64,000 nucleotides of DNA. It comes from Demequina capsici. Lineage in GTDB: Bacteria; Actinomycetota; Actinomycetes; Actinomycetales; Demequinaceae. Within the stretch, counting starts at the first letter, position 1; every line of letters begins with the position of its first letter. Below the pieces are notes generated by a model, which worked only from the letters and a program-made list of their open reading frames with translations, made no database searches and was not told the DNA's origin. The position numbers were made by a program, and so were the translations under genes. The DNA lies in contig NZ_CP134880.1 of the NCBI RefSeq assembly GCF_032102965.1, positions 1,674,001 to 1,738,000 on the forward strand, written 5' to 3'. This document shows, piece after piece, positions 1 through 9,566 of this stretch.

Positions 1-1109
1 GCACCCAGCAGGAACGACGCGACCAGAAGCCACCCGATCGACGCTCCCGGCCGCATCAGCGCCGCGTAGAGCCACAGCGACACCGAGACTAGAGCAGTGC
101 CAGGCATCGCAAGCCAACGGGGGTGGACCCTGTCCGTGAGGCGTCCCGCGAGCCGCGCCAGCACCAGGGTCGCCAGCGCTGACGGCGCCGTCATGAGAGC
201 CGACTGCGTGGGAGTCATGCCCATCACGACCTGCAGGAAGTACACGATCGGGATGAACATCCCCGTGGCGGTGAAACCGACCGCCACGATCGCGGCGTTC
301 GCCACCGAGAAGTTCCGGATCCGGAACAACTCCAGGGGAAGCAGCGGCTCCTGCGTGTTCCGGGTCTGCCACCACACGAACGCGCCCAGGAACATCACGC
401 CGGCTCCGATGCAGACCCACACCCAGGCAGCCCAGTCCTGGACATGCCCCTCCTGCAGCCCGAACACGACACCGAACATGCCCACGCCCGACAGCACCAC
501 GCCCCACCAGTCGAACGAGTGCGCATGGGTCTCGAGCCGCGGCACCAGCACCCACGCCGCGACGAACGCCACGATGCCGATCGGCACGTTGACGATGAAG
601 ATCCACTCCCAGCCCGGGCCGTCCACCAGCACACCGCCTGCGAGAGGTCCCGCGATCGAGGCGATCCCCGCGACAGCACCCCAGAGCGCCATCGCGCCGC
701 CCCTGCTGGACGACGGGAACGTACGGGTGATGACCGCCATCGTCTGCGGGGTCATGAGGCTCGCACCCAGTCCCTGGATGGCACGGGCCGCGATCAGGTT
801 GCCGATCGCGGAACCGGGAAGGGTATCCGCAAGCCCGCACATCAACGACGACAGGGTGAAGATCGCGAGCCCGACGAGGTAGATCCGACGCGGCCCGTAG
901 CGGTCGCCCAGGCGGCCGGTGATGAGCAGCGGGACGGCATACGTGAGCAGGTACGCGCTCGTGACCCAGATGACAGCGTTCGTGTCCACGTTCAACGACG
1001 ACTGGATCGACGGATTCGCCACCGTGACGATCGTCGTGTCGATCAGGATCATGAAGAAGCCAAGTATCAGCGCCCACAGGGCACGCCACGGGTTCTGCTC
1101 CTGGGTCAC
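1..1109 (-). CDS. DHA2-family MFS drug exporter (partial, C-terminus outside window)
   Basis: Inner-membrane proton-driven exporter of the 14-TM DHA2 (EmrB/QacA) type. 369 residues are visible and the reading frame stays open to base 1, so the C-terminus is missing. Seen: TM1 with LILGFFMILIDTTIVTVA (acidic residue typical of DHA2), loop 2-3 motif GRLGDRYGPRR (MFS motif A), and the TM5 antiporter motif GAVAGIASIAGPLAGGVL (motif C). The GTG start at 1109 follows a GGAGG ribosome site. It diverges from the GNAT gene at 1214. Family exporters handle drugs, dyes or small cations; the substrate cannot be inferred here. Confidence 0.9.
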   Translation of the reverse strand, partial: MTQEQNPWRALWALILGFFMILIDTTIVTVANPSIQSSLNVDTNAVIWVTSAYLLTYAVPLLITGRLGDRYGPRRIYLVGLAIFTLSSLMCGLADTLPGSAIGNLIAARAIQGLGASLMTPQTMAVITRTFPSSSRGGAMALWGAVAGIASIAGPLAGGVLVDGPGWEWIFIVNVPIGIVAFVAAWVLVPRLETHAHSFDWWGVVLSGVGMFGVVFGLQEGHVQDWAAWVWVCIGAGVMFLGAFVWWQTRNTQEPLLPLELFRIRNFSVANAAIVAVGFTATGMFIPIVYFLQVVMGMTPTQSALMTAPSALATLVLARLAGRLTDRVHPRWLAMPGTALVSVSLWLYAALMRPGASIGWLLVASFLLG

Positions 1110-1201
1110 GGGACCTCCCTCCACGGGCCCCGGCGGGCTCCTCGCCGACAATAGCCCAGGAGACGCCCCCCAGTCGTCACGCGAACGACACATTGACCAG
1201 G

Positions 1202-1207
1202 CACAAT
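1202..1207 (+). promoter_or_regulatory. -10-like box CACAAT, leaderless start of the GNAT gene
   Basis: CACAAT lies exactly 6 bases before the ATG at 1214, the spacing seen at many other genes of this window. No ribosome site precedes the ATG. The first base deviates from TANNNT, so this is one of the weaker examples. Confidence 0.35.
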
Positions 1208-1213
1208 GAGCGC

Positions 1214-1714
1214 ATGCAGAACATCAGGATGCGCATGATGCGTGAGTCGGACGTGCCTGCGGTCACGGCGCTCAATGCCGGCGCGTCCCCAGCCGTGAAC
1301 CTCCTCACCGAGGACGAGGTCGGAAGCCTGTTCCACCTGTGCGACATCGCGCTCGTCGCGACCAACCGCAACCGCGAGGTCGTGGCGTTCCTCCTGTCGC
1401 TCGCGCCGGGCCAGCCTTACACCTCTGAGAACTACCAGTGGTTCGAGTCGCGCGGGGTACGGCACCAGTACATCGACCGGATCGTGGTCGCGCCGTCCGC
1501 CAAGGGCACCGGCGTAGGTCGCGCGCTCTACGAGTCCGTCTTCGAGCGTGCCCGTGAGCGAGGCGCAAACGAGGTGAGCTGCGAGGTCAACATCGAGCCG
1601 CCCAACCCCGGATCGCTGGCCTTCCACGAGCGGCTCGGATTCCGTCAGCTCGCGGAGCAGTGGACGAAGGATCACACCGTCAAGGTCGCCCTGCTCGCCT
1701 TCTCCGTGTATTGA
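1214..1714 (+). CDS. GNAT-family N-acetyltransferase
   Basis: Cytosolic acetyl-CoA-dependent acetyltransferase of 166 residues; substrate unknown. Acetyl-CoA binding motif A is clear in IDRIVVAPSAKGTGVGRALY (mid protein), followed by a motif B-like GSLAFHERLGFR. The frame opens further up at a TTG (1193), but the ATG at 1214 matches the family N-terminus (MRESDVPAV) and has a -10-like box 6 bases before it. Convergent with the lipoprotein gene that ends at 1737. Confidence 0.85.
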   Translation: MQNIRMRMMRESDVPAVTALNAGASPAVNLLTEDEVGSLFHLCDIALVATNRNREVVAFLLSLAPGQPYTSENYQWFESRGVRHQYIDRIVVAPSAKGTGVGRALYESVFERARERGANEVSCEVNIEPPNPGSLAFHERLGFRQLAEQWTKDHTVKVALLAFSVY

Positions 1715-1736
1715 ACCGCCCGACCGCGGAGCGAGG

Positions 1737-2345
1737 CTAGAGCGCCTTGCACGACCACGAGCCGGTGAGACGGTCGCCCGTCGCGGGATCCGAGACGTCG
1801 AACCGGCCCGACTCCAGGCCGTCGAGGACCTCCACCATGCCTGCGCCGCGATAGGCGTCCCCGTTCACGTCCAGGAACGTGACCACGCCGTCGTACGAGC
1901 CGGGATCCGTCACCGGGCGCGGCACCCCGACCGTCGCGGTGGCGATGCCGCTCTCGATCGTGAGGTCCTGGACGACCACCGAGAAGTCGCCGTCGGGAGC
2001 GCCCGATCCACAGTTGACCGTGATCAACGGGTCCGCCGCCACCGCCTCGGGAGCGTCGACCCCGACCGCGAGCTGCTTCCCGTCGGACTCCCGCACCGCC
2101 TCGATACGCGCCTGCACCGGGCCACGATGGATCGACGCGAGCGGCGTTGCCGAGCCTGCAGGGATGCTCAGGGTGGGCTCCGGCACCGCGGACCTTGCTG
2201 CGCCCGCAGGAGCCTCCGCAGTGGCGGGACCTGCGGAGGAGAGCATGGCGGAGACGATCGGCGGTGAATCCTGGATGCTGGGCGCGCAGCCGGACGCAAC
2301 CACGGCGACGATCACCACCGCGAGCGTGGCCGCCGCAGCGCGCAT
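1737..2345 (-). CDS. Predicted lipoprotein, function unknown
   Basis: 202 residues. The signal peptide ends in lipobox VASGC (Cys20), so a lipid-anchored cell-surface protein is expected. The mature part holds two cysteines, ITVNC near the middle and GSWSC at the end, a spacing reminiscent of LpqH-type actinobacterial lipoproteins with one disulfide, though similarity was not established. GGGGAG precedes the ATG. It lies between a convergent GNAT gene and a second lipoprotein gene in the same direction. Confidence 0.7.
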   Translation of the reverse strand: MRAAAATLAVVIVAVVASGCAPSIQDSPPIVSAMLSSAGPATAEAPAGAARSAVPEPTLSIPAGSATPLASIHRGPVQARIEAVRESDGKQLAVGVDAPEAVAADPLITVNCGSGAPDGDFSVVVQDLTIESGIATATVGVPRPVTDPGSYDGVVTFLDVNGDAYRGAGMVEVLDGLESGRFDVSDPATGDRLTGSWSCKAL

Positions 2346-2475
2346 GGCCGTCTCCCCTCAACCCGGCGACGCCTCCGCGTCACCGCTACGTCTGTTGTAC
2401 CCCGGGACGGGGGCCGATGTCGATGAGGTTCGTCACACCGGCGCGTCGCCGCGCAGCACGCGGGCGCGTGGCTGA

Positions 2476-3303
2476 TCAGCCCTTGCGCGTGGCTGCGATG
2501 ATGCCCGCGTACGGCTGGAGAAGCAGGTCGATGTCCCGCCCGGCGCCCGCGGCCCACAGGCCGGAGATCTGACCGTCGAGGTACAGCGCCGACGAGGCTC
2601 CGAGCCCATCGCGGAACATGCGTGCGAACGTGTCGAAGTTGACGAGATCGTCCGAGATCGCCAGGTACACGGTCCGCCCATCCGCGGAGACTCCCACTCC
2701 GCTGCGGAAGGCGACGTTCGTGGAGCCTGCCGTGAAGGCGGGGTGGATCACGCCGTCGAGCACGAGCGCCGGCCCCGACTGCGTCGCCTGCATCACGCCG
2801 TCAGGGCTGTAGTCCATCGAGTCCACCACCTCCGCCGTGCCGTCGTCCATGATCGCGAACACCCCGTTCGGAAGCAGGTGGAAGTTGCCCTCGCCGCCGT
2901 TGAGGTTGAGCGGCACCAGCTGCTGACCGTCGGACACGAGCAGGCCACCAGGCACGTAGCTGGGCGTGAAGATCCCTGCGTTCGTGAGCACGTCGCCGTC
3001 GACCTCGCCCAGATAGGTGCCTCCCTTCTCACCGTCCCAGACCACCCGGATGTCCCACTGCGAGAGGTCGAGCCGCGCGACCGAGAACCTGACGCCTTCG
3101 AACTCGTACGGCTGCACGGCGCTGTCCGGATCCACCTGCTTCGCAGGCTCGGTCGTGGTCACGATGAACGGCGTCTCGGATCCGCTCGCCGACGGCGTGG
3201 TCACGGACGGCGAGGCCGACGACTCGTCGACCTGTGGGCCCGCGCAGCCCACCAGCAGCATCACGAGCGCGAGTGCTGCCGAGGTCCTGAGCATCGTGGG
3301 CAT
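2476..3303 (-). CDS. Lipoprotein with phosphodiester glycosidase (NAGPA/DUF2233-like) domain
   Basis: 275 residues with lipobox LLVGC near residue 20 and a Ser/Thr-rich linker. The rest looks like the DUF2233/NAGPA fold: FEGVRFSVARLDLSQWDIRV, then TNAGIFTPSYVPGGLLVSDG, and ALYLDGQISGLW in the C-terminal half. The family includes mammalian N-acetylglucosamine-1-phosphodiester glycosidase and E. coli YigE. A role in cleaving sugar phosphodiesters at the cell surface is inference. A TAGGCT box 7 bases before the ATG suggests a leaderless transcript. Confidence 0.75.
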   Translation of the reverse strand: MPTMLRTSAALALVMLLVGCAGPQVDESSASPSVTTPSASGSETPFIVTTTEPAKQVDPDSAVQPYEFEGVRFSVARLDLSQWDIRVVWDGEKGGTYLGEVDGDVLTNAGIFTPSYVPGGLLVSDGQQLVPLNLNGGEGNFHLLPNGVFAIMDDGTAEVVDSMDYSPDGVMQATQSGPALVLDGVIHPAFTAGSTNVAFRSGVGVSADGRTVYLAISDDLVNFDTFARMFRDGLGASSALYLDGQISGLWAAGAGRDIDLLLQPYAGIIAATRKG

Positions 3304-3310
3304 GCGGGCA

Positions 3311-3316
3311 AGCCTA
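3311..3316 (-). promoter_or_regulatory. -10 box TAGGCT of the DUF2233-like lipoprotein gene
   Basis: TAGGCT, 7 bases upstream of the ATG at 3303, with no ribosome site between. Predicted leaderless promoter. Confidence 0.5.
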
Positions 3317-3373
3317 GGCTCTGGGAGGCGCCGCTCCGCCCACGGCAGGCGCGGATGCGAGGGATCGAGGCGA

Positions 3374-3541
3374 TCATGCGCTGCCCTTCGTCTCCCCCTT
3401 GGTCGCGCGCTCCTTGTTCACCGTCCTCGCCGCGATCTCCTCGGCGGTCTGCTCGTCCTTGCCCATCTGCAGCTCGGACTCCTTGATGTGCTCGTACTGC
3501 CGTCGGCGGGTGTCGCTCCAGCCGTTGTCCTCGGGCATCAT
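3374..3541 (-). CDS. Small conserved protein, plasmid-stabilization-like (55 aa)
   Basis: Starts MMPEDNGWSDTRRRQYEHIK and contains TAEEIAARTVNKERATKGET. This is the pattern of a short, charged actinobacterial family often named plasmid stabilization protein (W-x6-R-x2-QYEHIK followed by A-EIAARTVNK-RA). A GAGGAGG ribosome site stands just before the first of two adjacent ATGs. Function is unproven and no toxin partner is adjacent. It lies between a lipoprotein gene and tal, all on the minus strand. Confidence 0.75.
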   Translation of the reverse strand: MMPEDNGWSDTRRRQYEHIKESELQMGKDEQTAEEIAARTVNKERATKGETKGSA

Positions 3542-3582
3542 GCTCCTCCTCGCTCGTCGTGGTCATGCACGCGTCGTCGGTC

Positions 3583-4692
3583 TCAGCCCAGGAGCGCCTC
3601 ACGCACGTGCGCGAGCAGCTCCTCCCAGGACTGTGCGAACTTGTCGACGCCCTGGGTCTCGAGGAGCGCCGTCACGTCGTCCAGGTCGACGCCCGCCGCG
3701 GCCAGCGCCTCTAGCCGCGCTCGCGCCTCGTCGAACGTTCCCGTGACGGTGTCAGCCGCCTCGCTGGCGCCGTGGTCGGCGACGGCGTCCAGCGTCGCCT
3801 CCGGCATCGTGTTGACGACGCCGTCCGCCACCAGCTGGTCCACGTACTTCGTGTCCGGGAACGACGGGTCCTTGGTGGAGGTGGACGCCCACAGGGGCCG
3901 CTGCGCATGCGCGCCATGGTCCGCGAGCGCCTTGAACCGCTCGGACCGCAGGACGCGCAGGTGGTGCTCGTAGGCGAGTGCCGCGTTCGCGACAGCGGCG
4001 GCACCCCGCAGCGGCGACCCATCGGGCAGCCGCGAGTCGACCTCGGAGTCCACACGCGAGACGAAGAAGGACGCGACGGAACGGATCACCGTGAGATCCC
4101 TGCCCGCTGCGAGCGCGTCCTCGAGGCCGCTCAGGTAGGCGTCGACCACCTCGCGGTAGCGCTGCAGCGAGAAGATGAGGGTGACGTTGACGTTGATCCC
4201 CTCGGAGATCGCCTTGCGGATGGCGGGCAGACCCTCCTTGGTCGCGGGGATCTTGATCATGACGTTCGGGCGGTCGACGAGCCACCACAGCTGTCGCGCC
4301 TCGGCGATGGTCGCTTCCGTGTCCCGCGCGAAGCGCGGGTCCACCTCGATCGACACCTTGCCGTCCTGCCCCGCGGTGGCGTGGTGCACCACCGCCATGA
4401 CGTCGCACGCGGCGCGGACGTCGGCCGTGGTGATCATCCGCACCGCCTCCTCGACGCCGACCCCGCGTGCGGCGAGGTCCGCGATCTGCGAGTCGTATGC
4501 TCCGCCGCCCGAGATCGAGGCGGCGAAGATCGACGGATTGGTCGTCACACCCACGACACCGCGCTCAGCGATGTCGGCGGCGAGACCGCCGGATCGGATC
4601 CTGTCCCGCGAGAGGTCGTCGAGCCAGACGGACACGCCCGCCTGGCGCAGCGACTCGAGCGGCCCCGCCTTGATGGTGGTCGTGGCACTCAC
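3583..4692 (-). CDS. tal: Transaldolase
   Basis: Transfers a dihydroxyacetone unit from sedoheptulose 7-phosphate to glyceraldehyde 3-phosphate in the non-oxidative pentose phosphate pathway. 369 residues, the usual length of the actinobacterial long-form enzyme. Seen: [12 protein letters not shown] near the N-terminus, [25 protein letters not shown] with the Schiff-base lysine, and [14 protein letters not shown]. The GTG start at 4692 has AAGGAGG 5 bases upstream; an in-frame ATG further up has no such site. Divergent from zwf across a 248-bp spacer holding a DosR-like palindrome. Confidence 0.95.
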   Translation of the reverse strand: MSATTTIKAGPLESLRQAGVSVWLDDLSRDRIRSGGLAADIAERGVVGVTTNPSIFAASISGGGAYDSQIADLAARGVGVEEAVRMITTADVRAACDVMAVVHHATAGQDGKVSIEVDPRFARDTEATIAEARQLWWLVDRPNVMIKIPATKEGLPAIRKAISEGINVNVTLIFSLQRYREVVDAYLSGLEDALAAGRDLTVIRSVASFFVSRVDSEVDSRLPDGSPLRGAAAVANAALAYEHHLRVLRSERFKALADHGAHAQRPLWASTSTKDPSFPDTKYVDQLVADGVVNTMPEATLDAVADHGASEAADTVTGTFDEARARLEALAAAGVDLDDVTALLETQGVDKFAQSWEELLAHVREALLG

Positions 4693-4762
4693 AGCGTCCT
4701 CCTTCGGATCGAGCGGCACGCGGCGGACGCCACGCGCCTCCTAGGAAGTCAACGCGGGGCAC

Positions 4763-4779
4763 GGGGACCGATGTTCCCC
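4763..4779. promoter_or_regulatory. DosR/DevR-like palindrome between tal and zwf
   Basis: GGGGACCGATGTTCCCC. Against the core of the mycobacterial DosR consensus, GGGAC-N4-GTCCC, the match is complete except one base (GTTCC). It sits between the divergent tal and zwf starts, about 70 bases from the tal GTG. No DosR-family regulator gene is in the window, so function is inference. Confidence 0.45.
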
Positions 4780-4940
4780 CACCAGCGGCAGGCGACCGCG
4801 GATGCCGGTCTCCCAGCTCAAGTCGATTGCGAGAGGATGGATCGCGGGAAGGTTATCGACCCCCGATGACGTTACGCACCCGGACGCCGACGTCGCGGCG
4901 CATCCGCCGCGCGATGGCCCGGCGTCCAGGAAGGACAGTC

Positions 4941-6374
4941 GTGAGCGACGCACCGCACCGCTACGATCCGCATCTCTCCCGCTTCGAGCGATCCGACGCG
5001 TTCGTCTTCTTCGGAGCGACGGGCGACCTGGCGCGCAAGATGATCTTCCCGTCGTTGCTGATGATGGTGCGCGACGGCCAGCTGGACGTGCCCGTGGTGG
5101 GCGTCGCGTCGTCCGGTTGGACGATCGACGACCTCAAGCAGCGCGCGCGGGAGTCCGTCGGGAAGTCCGCGGACAAGCACCCCGAGGCCTTCGAGCGTCT
5201 GCTCGGTCTGCTGCGCTACGTCGACGGCGACTATCGCGACGCCTCGACGTTCGGCGCGCTCAAGGAGGCGCTGGGCGGCGCCGCCCGCCCGACCCATTAC
5301 CTGGCGATCCCGCCCGCGCTGTTCGGCACCGTCATCGAGGGCCTGGCGGCTGCGGGTCTCAACAGGGATGCGCGCGTGGTGGTCGAGAAGCCGTTCGGCC
5401 GCGACCTCGAGTCCGCCGTCGAGCTCGACGCGATCATCTCATCGGCGTTCCCTGCGGAGTCGGTGTTCCGGATCGACCACTTCCTGGGCAAGGAGGAGAT
5501 CATGAACCTCCTCTACTTCAGGTTCGCGAACGCGCTCGTCGAGCCTGTGTGGAACCGCGACAGGATCGCGAGCGTGCAGATCACCGTCGCAGAGGACTTC
5601 GGCGTTCAGGGACGAGGCTCGTTCTACGAATCCGCGGGAGCACTGCGCGACGTCGTCGAGAACCACATGTTCCAGGTGGTCGCGCTGCTGGCCATGGAGG
5701 CTCCCGCCTACCAGGGCTACAAGGCGGTGCACGACGCGAAGGTCGCGGTGTTCAAGGCCATGCGCCCGCTCACCAAGGACGATGTCGTGAGGGGCCAGTT
5801 CGAGGGCTACCGCGACGAGAGCGGCGTGGCGCCCGACTCCGACGTGGAGACTTTCGCCGCGCTCCGGCTGTGGATCGACTCGTGGCGATGGGCAGGCGTG
5901 CCCTGGTACCTGCGCACGGGCAAGCACCTGCCGACGAAGGCGGCTGAGGTCGTGGTCGAGTTCAAGCGACCGCCGCAGCAGCTGTTCGACGATGCGCTCG
6001 ACGGCTCCGAGCGGGCCAACTACCTTCGCTTTCGCCTCTCCCCCGTCCCCGAGATCGCCCTGGCCGCCAGGGTGAAGACGCCCGGGGAGGAGTTCCGCGG
6101 GAGCCAGCGCGAGCTGAGCGTCGTGTCGAACCAGACCAACGAGCGGCCCGCCTATGCACGGCTGCTGTCCGACGCGCTGCGCGGCGACCCGTCACTGTTC
6201 ACCCAGGAGGAGTCGATCGAGGCCGCCTGGCGCGTGGTCGACGACGTGCTGGACGACCACTCACCGGCGATCCCGTACGCCCGCGGCACCTGGGGTCCCG
6301 CCGAGGCGGACGCGCTGATCGCGCCTCACACCACCTGGATGAACCCCACCACCGATCAAGGAGACCACGCATGA
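4941..6374 (+). CDS. zwf: Glucose-6-phosphate dehydrogenase
   Basis: Oxidises glucose 6-phosphate to 6-phosphogluconolactone, first step of the oxidative pentose phosphate pathway. 477 residues. Seen: nucleotide-binding [11 protein letters not shown] near residue 25, the active-site signature [19 protein letters not shown], and [10 protein letters not shown]. The GTG at 4941 follows GGAAGGA; the frame opens 114 bases earlier but that stretch does not look like G6PD. The stop overlaps the gnd start (ATGA), so translation is probably coupled. No opcA follows, unlike many actinobacterial zwf clusters. Confidence 0.96.
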   Translation: MSDAPHRYDPHLSRFERSDAFVFFGATGDLARKMIFPSLLMMVRDGQLDVPVVGVASSGWTIDDLKQRARESVGKSADKHPEAFERLLGLLRYVDGDYRDASTFGALKEALGGAARPTHYLAIPPALFGTVIEGLAAAGLNRDARVVVEKPFGRDLESAVELDAIISSAFPAESVFRIDHFLGKEEIMNLLYFRFANALVEPVWNRDRIASVQITVAEDFGVQGRGSFYESAGALRDVVENHMFQVVALLAMEAPAYQGYKAVHDAKVAVFKAMRPLTKDDVVRGQFEGYRDESGVAPDSDVETFAALRLWIDSWRWAGVPWYLRTGKHLPTKAAEVVVEFKRPPQQLFDDALDGSERANYLRFRLSPVPEIALAARVKTPGEEFRGSQRELSVVSNQTNERPAYARLLSDALRGDPSLFTQEESIEAAWRVVDDVLDDHSPAIPYARGTWGPAEADALIAPHTTWMNPTTDQGDHA

Positions 6375-7414
6375 CCACCGACACCCCGATGCAGCTCGGC
6401 ATGATCGGCCTGGGACGCATGGGAGCGGGCCTCACCCGCCGGCTCCTGGCCGACGGGCACACGGTGGCGGTGAACGACGTCTCGGCCGACGCGGTCGACG
6501 CGCTCGCCGCCGAGGGAGCCGTGCCCGCGTACGATTTCGCGGGGCTGGTCGCAGCGCTCGATGCCCCGCGCGCGGTGTGGGTGATGGTCCCCGCGGGCGA
6601 GGTCACAGAGAACGTCATCGCGAGGCTCGCAGACGTGCTCGAGCCCGGCGATGCCATCATCGACGGAGGCAACTCCTACTACCGGGACGATCTGCGGCAC
6701 GCCTCGACCCTCGCCGAGAAGGGGATCTCGTTCGTGGACGTCGGCACGTCCGGCGGCGTGTGGGGCGCCGCGCGCGGCTTCTCGCTGATGATCGGCGGCG
6801 ACGACGCGACGGTCGGCAGGCTCACACCGCTCTTCCGCACGCTCGCGCCCGGGATCGCAGCGGCCGACCGCACGCATGGAAAGGACGGCGAGCCGCTGCC
6901 CGGCGAGGAGGGCTGGCTCCACTGCGGCCCCGTCGGTGCGGGACACTTCGTCAAGATGGTCCACAACGGCATCGAGTACGGACTGATGGCCGCCTACGCC
7001 GAGGGTTTCAACATCCTGAAGGCCGCCAACGCGGGCACTCCCGGCACGGCCGCGCACGACTCGCAGACCGCACCCATGGCGAATCCCGAGTACTACCAGT
7101 ACGACTTCAAGGTGGACGAGGTGGCGGAGGTCTGGCGTCGTGGCTCGGTCGTCGGCTCCTGGCTCCTGGACCTCACCGCCGACGCCCTGCACGCCTCCCC
7201 TGACCTGGCCGAGTTCTCCGGCAATGTGGCGGACTCGGGCGAAGGACGGTGGACGTCCATCGCCGCGATCGATGAGGGCGTCCCCACGCCGGTGCTTACC
7301 ACCGCGCTGTACTCGCGGTTCGCCTCCCGCGACCTCGACGCGTACGCGGAGAAGGTGCTCAGCGCCATGCGCAAGGGCTTCGGCGGGCACGTGGAGCGCC
7401 CCACCGGGGAGTAG
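6371..7414 (+). CDS. gnd: 6-phosphogluconate dehydrogenase, decarboxylating (short form)
   Basis: Converts 6-phosphogluconate to ribulose 5-phosphate and CO2. 347 residues, the short YqeC/GndA-like class rather than the roughly 470-residue form. Seen: Rossmann motif [15 protein letters not shown] at the N-terminus, [27 protein letters not shown] and the catalytic [14 protein letters not shown]. Overlaps the zwf stop by four bases and forms one operon with it. Cofactor preference (NAD or NADP) cannot be judged by eye. Confidence 0.94.
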   Translation: MTTDTPMQLGMIGLGRMGAGLTRRLLADGHTVAVNDVSADAVDALAAEGAVPAYDFAGLVAALDAPRAVWVMVPAGEVTENVIARLADVLEPGDAIIDGGNSYYRDDLRHASTLAEKGISFVDVGTSGGVWGAARGFSLMIGGDDATVGRLTPLFRTLAPGIAAADRTHGKDGEPLPGEEGWLHCGPVGAGHFVKMVHNGIEYGLMAAYAEGFNILKAANAGTPGTAAHDSQTAPMANPEYYQYDFKVDEVAEVWRRGSVVGSWLLDLTADALHASPDLAEFSGNVADSGEGRWTSIAAIDEGVPTPVLTTALYSRFASRDLDAYAEKVLSAMRKGFGGHVERPTGE

Positions 7415-7449
7415 CGATCGGGCGGACTCCGCCGCTGTCGGGAACAGTC

Positions 7450-7463
7450 GGGACAAATGTCCC
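7450..7463. promoter_or_regulatory. DosR/DevR-like palindrome upstream of the DUF4914 gene
   Basis: GGGACAAATGTCCC, a perfect inverted repeat matching GGGAC-N4-GTCCC, the core of the DosR consensus. It lies 157 bases before the DUF4914 GTG in the 205-bp spacer after gnd. No cognate regulator is in the window. Confidence 0.5.
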
Positions 7464-7619
7464 ACCCAGGAATGCTCAGCGACCGGCAAACTCCGGGTAA
7501 AGGGAGCGCGCCGACGCGGTGCGCTGCCCTGCGCCGCAGATGCGGCCACCCCGGTGCCGTGCACCGCAGGCACCGTCGCCGTCCCCGCAGAACGCCATCC
7601 CGCAGATGAAGGAGTCCTC

Positions 7620-9533
7620 GTGAGCATCACGACCCCGTCCCAGCTGCTTGCCGCCGTCGACCTCGCCCCTGAGGTGCGCGCCGCGCTCGAGGCCAGCCCC
7701 CGCGTGACGATCCCCGAGACGCGCGAGGCGCTCTACGCGCTCGCTCTCGGGCCCACAGGTGGCCCGGTGTTCTCCGTCGACTACGACGCGAACGGAACGA
7801 CGGTGACCGAGGCGACCGTGACCCGTTGCCGCAACGGCATCGCAGTGAACTTCCCCGAGGACTACATGCGGCGCCGCGATCCGAAGTGCATGCTGATCGC
7901 GGACGACCGCCCCACCGACAAGGAACGCTACGCGGACCGGTTCGGCGAGAGGTTCGACCGAGTGCGTGCCGAGACCCTCCAGTGGCTCGGGACGCAGGAA
8001 CTGGTGGTCGTGCCGTTCAAGGCCGGCGGCCTCACCTACGGGTCGCCCTCGATCGCGATCATCCCCGCCAGCTCCGCATTCTTCGCGTTGGCGCTGGTGG
8101 ACCTGCAGGGCTGGACCACGTTCGACGAGATCGGCGCGTTCACCCCGCGCTCGATCCTGTACGTGGCGCCCCCGTTCCGGCACACGCACTTCGACGGCAG
8201 GCAGGTGGTGGTGCACGACCGGACCGCGACCCTGCACGAGATCTTCGCCTACAACCTCTATCCGGGTCCGAGCGCCAAGAAGGGCGTGTTCTCGGTGCTG
8301 CTCGACATCGGCGAGGCGGAGGGCTGGATCACCGCCCACGCCTCATCCGTGCGCGTGACGACGCCGTACGACAACGACACCGTGATCATGCATGAGGGTG
8401 CCTCCGGCGGCGGCAAGTCCGAGATGTGCCAGGACCTGCGCCGCGAGGACGACGGCCGCATCCTCGTGGGCCGCAACGTGGTGACCGACGAGCCCTACCT
8501 CATCACCCTCTCGGAGACCTCCGAGCTCGCGCCCGTCACCGATGACATGACGCTCTGCCACCCGGCCGTCCAGGACGGCTCCGGGAAGCTGGTGGTCGCG
8601 GACGCGGAGGATGGCTGGTTCGTGCGCGTCGACGGACTCAAGGAGTACGGCGAGGACCCGCACTTCGAGCGCGCCGTCATCCACCCGGACACGCCGCTCG
8701 TGTTCTTCAGCATCGACGGCGTCTCCGACGCGACGGCCCTGCCGTGGGAGCACACGCCCGACTCCACCGGACGGCCGTGCCCCAATCCGCGGGTGGTGAT
8801 CCCTCGTCGAGCGATCCGTCGCATCGTCAACCAGCCGGAGCCCGTCGACGTCCGCACGTTCGGCGTCCGTATGCCCGCCTGCACCGCCGACGCGCCCACC
8901 TACGGGATCATGGGGCTCGCCCACTTCGTCCCGCCGGCCATCGCATGGCTGTGGCGCCTCATCGCCCCGCGCGGCGACAAGAACCCGTCGATCGGCGAGG
9001 CGCCCGACGCAGTGAAGCGACTCGAGCACGGCGGCATGGTCTCGGAGGGCGTCGGCTCGTACTGGCCGTTCTCCACCGGCACGAAGGTCGCTGCAGCCAA
9101 CCTGCTGCTCGACCAGATCGTCACCTACGACCGCACGCGCTACGTGCTCGTGCCCAACCAGCACATCGGTGCCTACAAGGTCGGCTTCTCCGCCGAGTGG
9201 CTCACCCGCGAGTGGCTCGCACGCAAGGGCGGCGGCCGCATGCGGGCCGATCAGCTCGAGCCTGCCCGCTGCTCGCTGTTCGGCTACACGCCCACCGAGA
9301 TCACGCTCGACGGACAGCCCATCCGGCGCACGCTGCTGCGGCCCGAGCTGCAGTCGCAGGTGGGCACGGACGCGTACGACGCCGGTTGTGCGATCCTCAC
9401 AGGCTTCTTCAAGTCAGAGCTCCAGCAATACCTCACGGACGACCTGGACCCCCTGGCACGCCGCATCATCGAGACCTGTCTCAGCGACGGCACCGTCGAG
9501 GACTACGAGGCGCTCACGCCGCTCTACCTGTAG
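7620..9533 (+). CDS. DUF4914-family protein with P-loop (PEP carboxykinase-like)
   Basis: 637 residues, soluble. A Walker A-like HEGASGGGKSEM lies near residues 258-269, preceded by a region ending VRVTTPYDNDTVIM. Other conserved-looking blocks are EDYMRRRDPKCMLIADDRPT and GLAHFVPPAIAWLW. The length and P-loop position fit the DUF4914 family, recalled as related to ATP-dependent PEP carboxykinase; this is recognition from memory. The GTG start at 7620 follows AAGGAG; the frame runs back into gnd but lacks other evidence. A strong hairpin follows the stop. Reaction unknown. Confidence 0.75.
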   Translation: MSITTPSQLLAAVDLAPEVRAALEASPRVTIPETREALYALALGPTGGPVFSVDYDANGTTVTEATVTRCRNGIAVNFPEDYMRRRDPKCMLIADDRPTDKERYADRFGERFDRVRAETLQWLGTQELVVVPFKAGGLTYGSPSIAIIPASSAFFALALVDLQGWTTFDEIGAFTPRSILYVAPPFRHTHFDGRQVVVHDRTATLHEIFAYNLYPGPSAKKGVFSVLLDIGEAEGWITAHASSVRVTTPYDNDTVIMHEGASGGGKSEMCQDLRREDDGRILVGRNVVTDEPYLITLSETSELAPVTDDMTLCHPAVQDGSGKLVVADAEDGWFVRVDGLKEYGEDPHFERAVIHPDTPLVFFSIDGVSDATALPWEHTPDSTGRPCPNPRVVIPRRAIRRIVNQPEPVDVRTFGVRMPACTADAPTYGIMGLAHFVPPAIAWLWRLIAPRGDKNPSIGEAPDAVKRLEHGGMVSEGVGSYWPFSTGTKVAAANLLLDQIVTYDRTRYVLVPNQHIGAYKVGFSAEWLTREWLARKGGGRMRADQLEPARCSLFGYTPTEITLDGQPIRRTLLRPELQSQVGTDAYDAGCAILTGFFKSELQQYLTDDLDPLARRIIETCLSDGTVEDYEALTPLYL

Positions 9534-9566
9534 CGCGCCGGAGATCCGCGCCCGTATTGCAGCCCA

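Noticed and set aside
4827..4940. N-terminal extension of zwf
   Set aside because: In frame but Arg/Pro-rich, unlike G6PD, and a good ribosome site precedes the GTG at 4941.
7140..7619. N-terminal extension of the DUF4914 protein into gnd
   Set aside because: Overlaps real gnd coding sequence in another frame and lacks homology-like sequence; the GTG at 7620 has a ribosome site.
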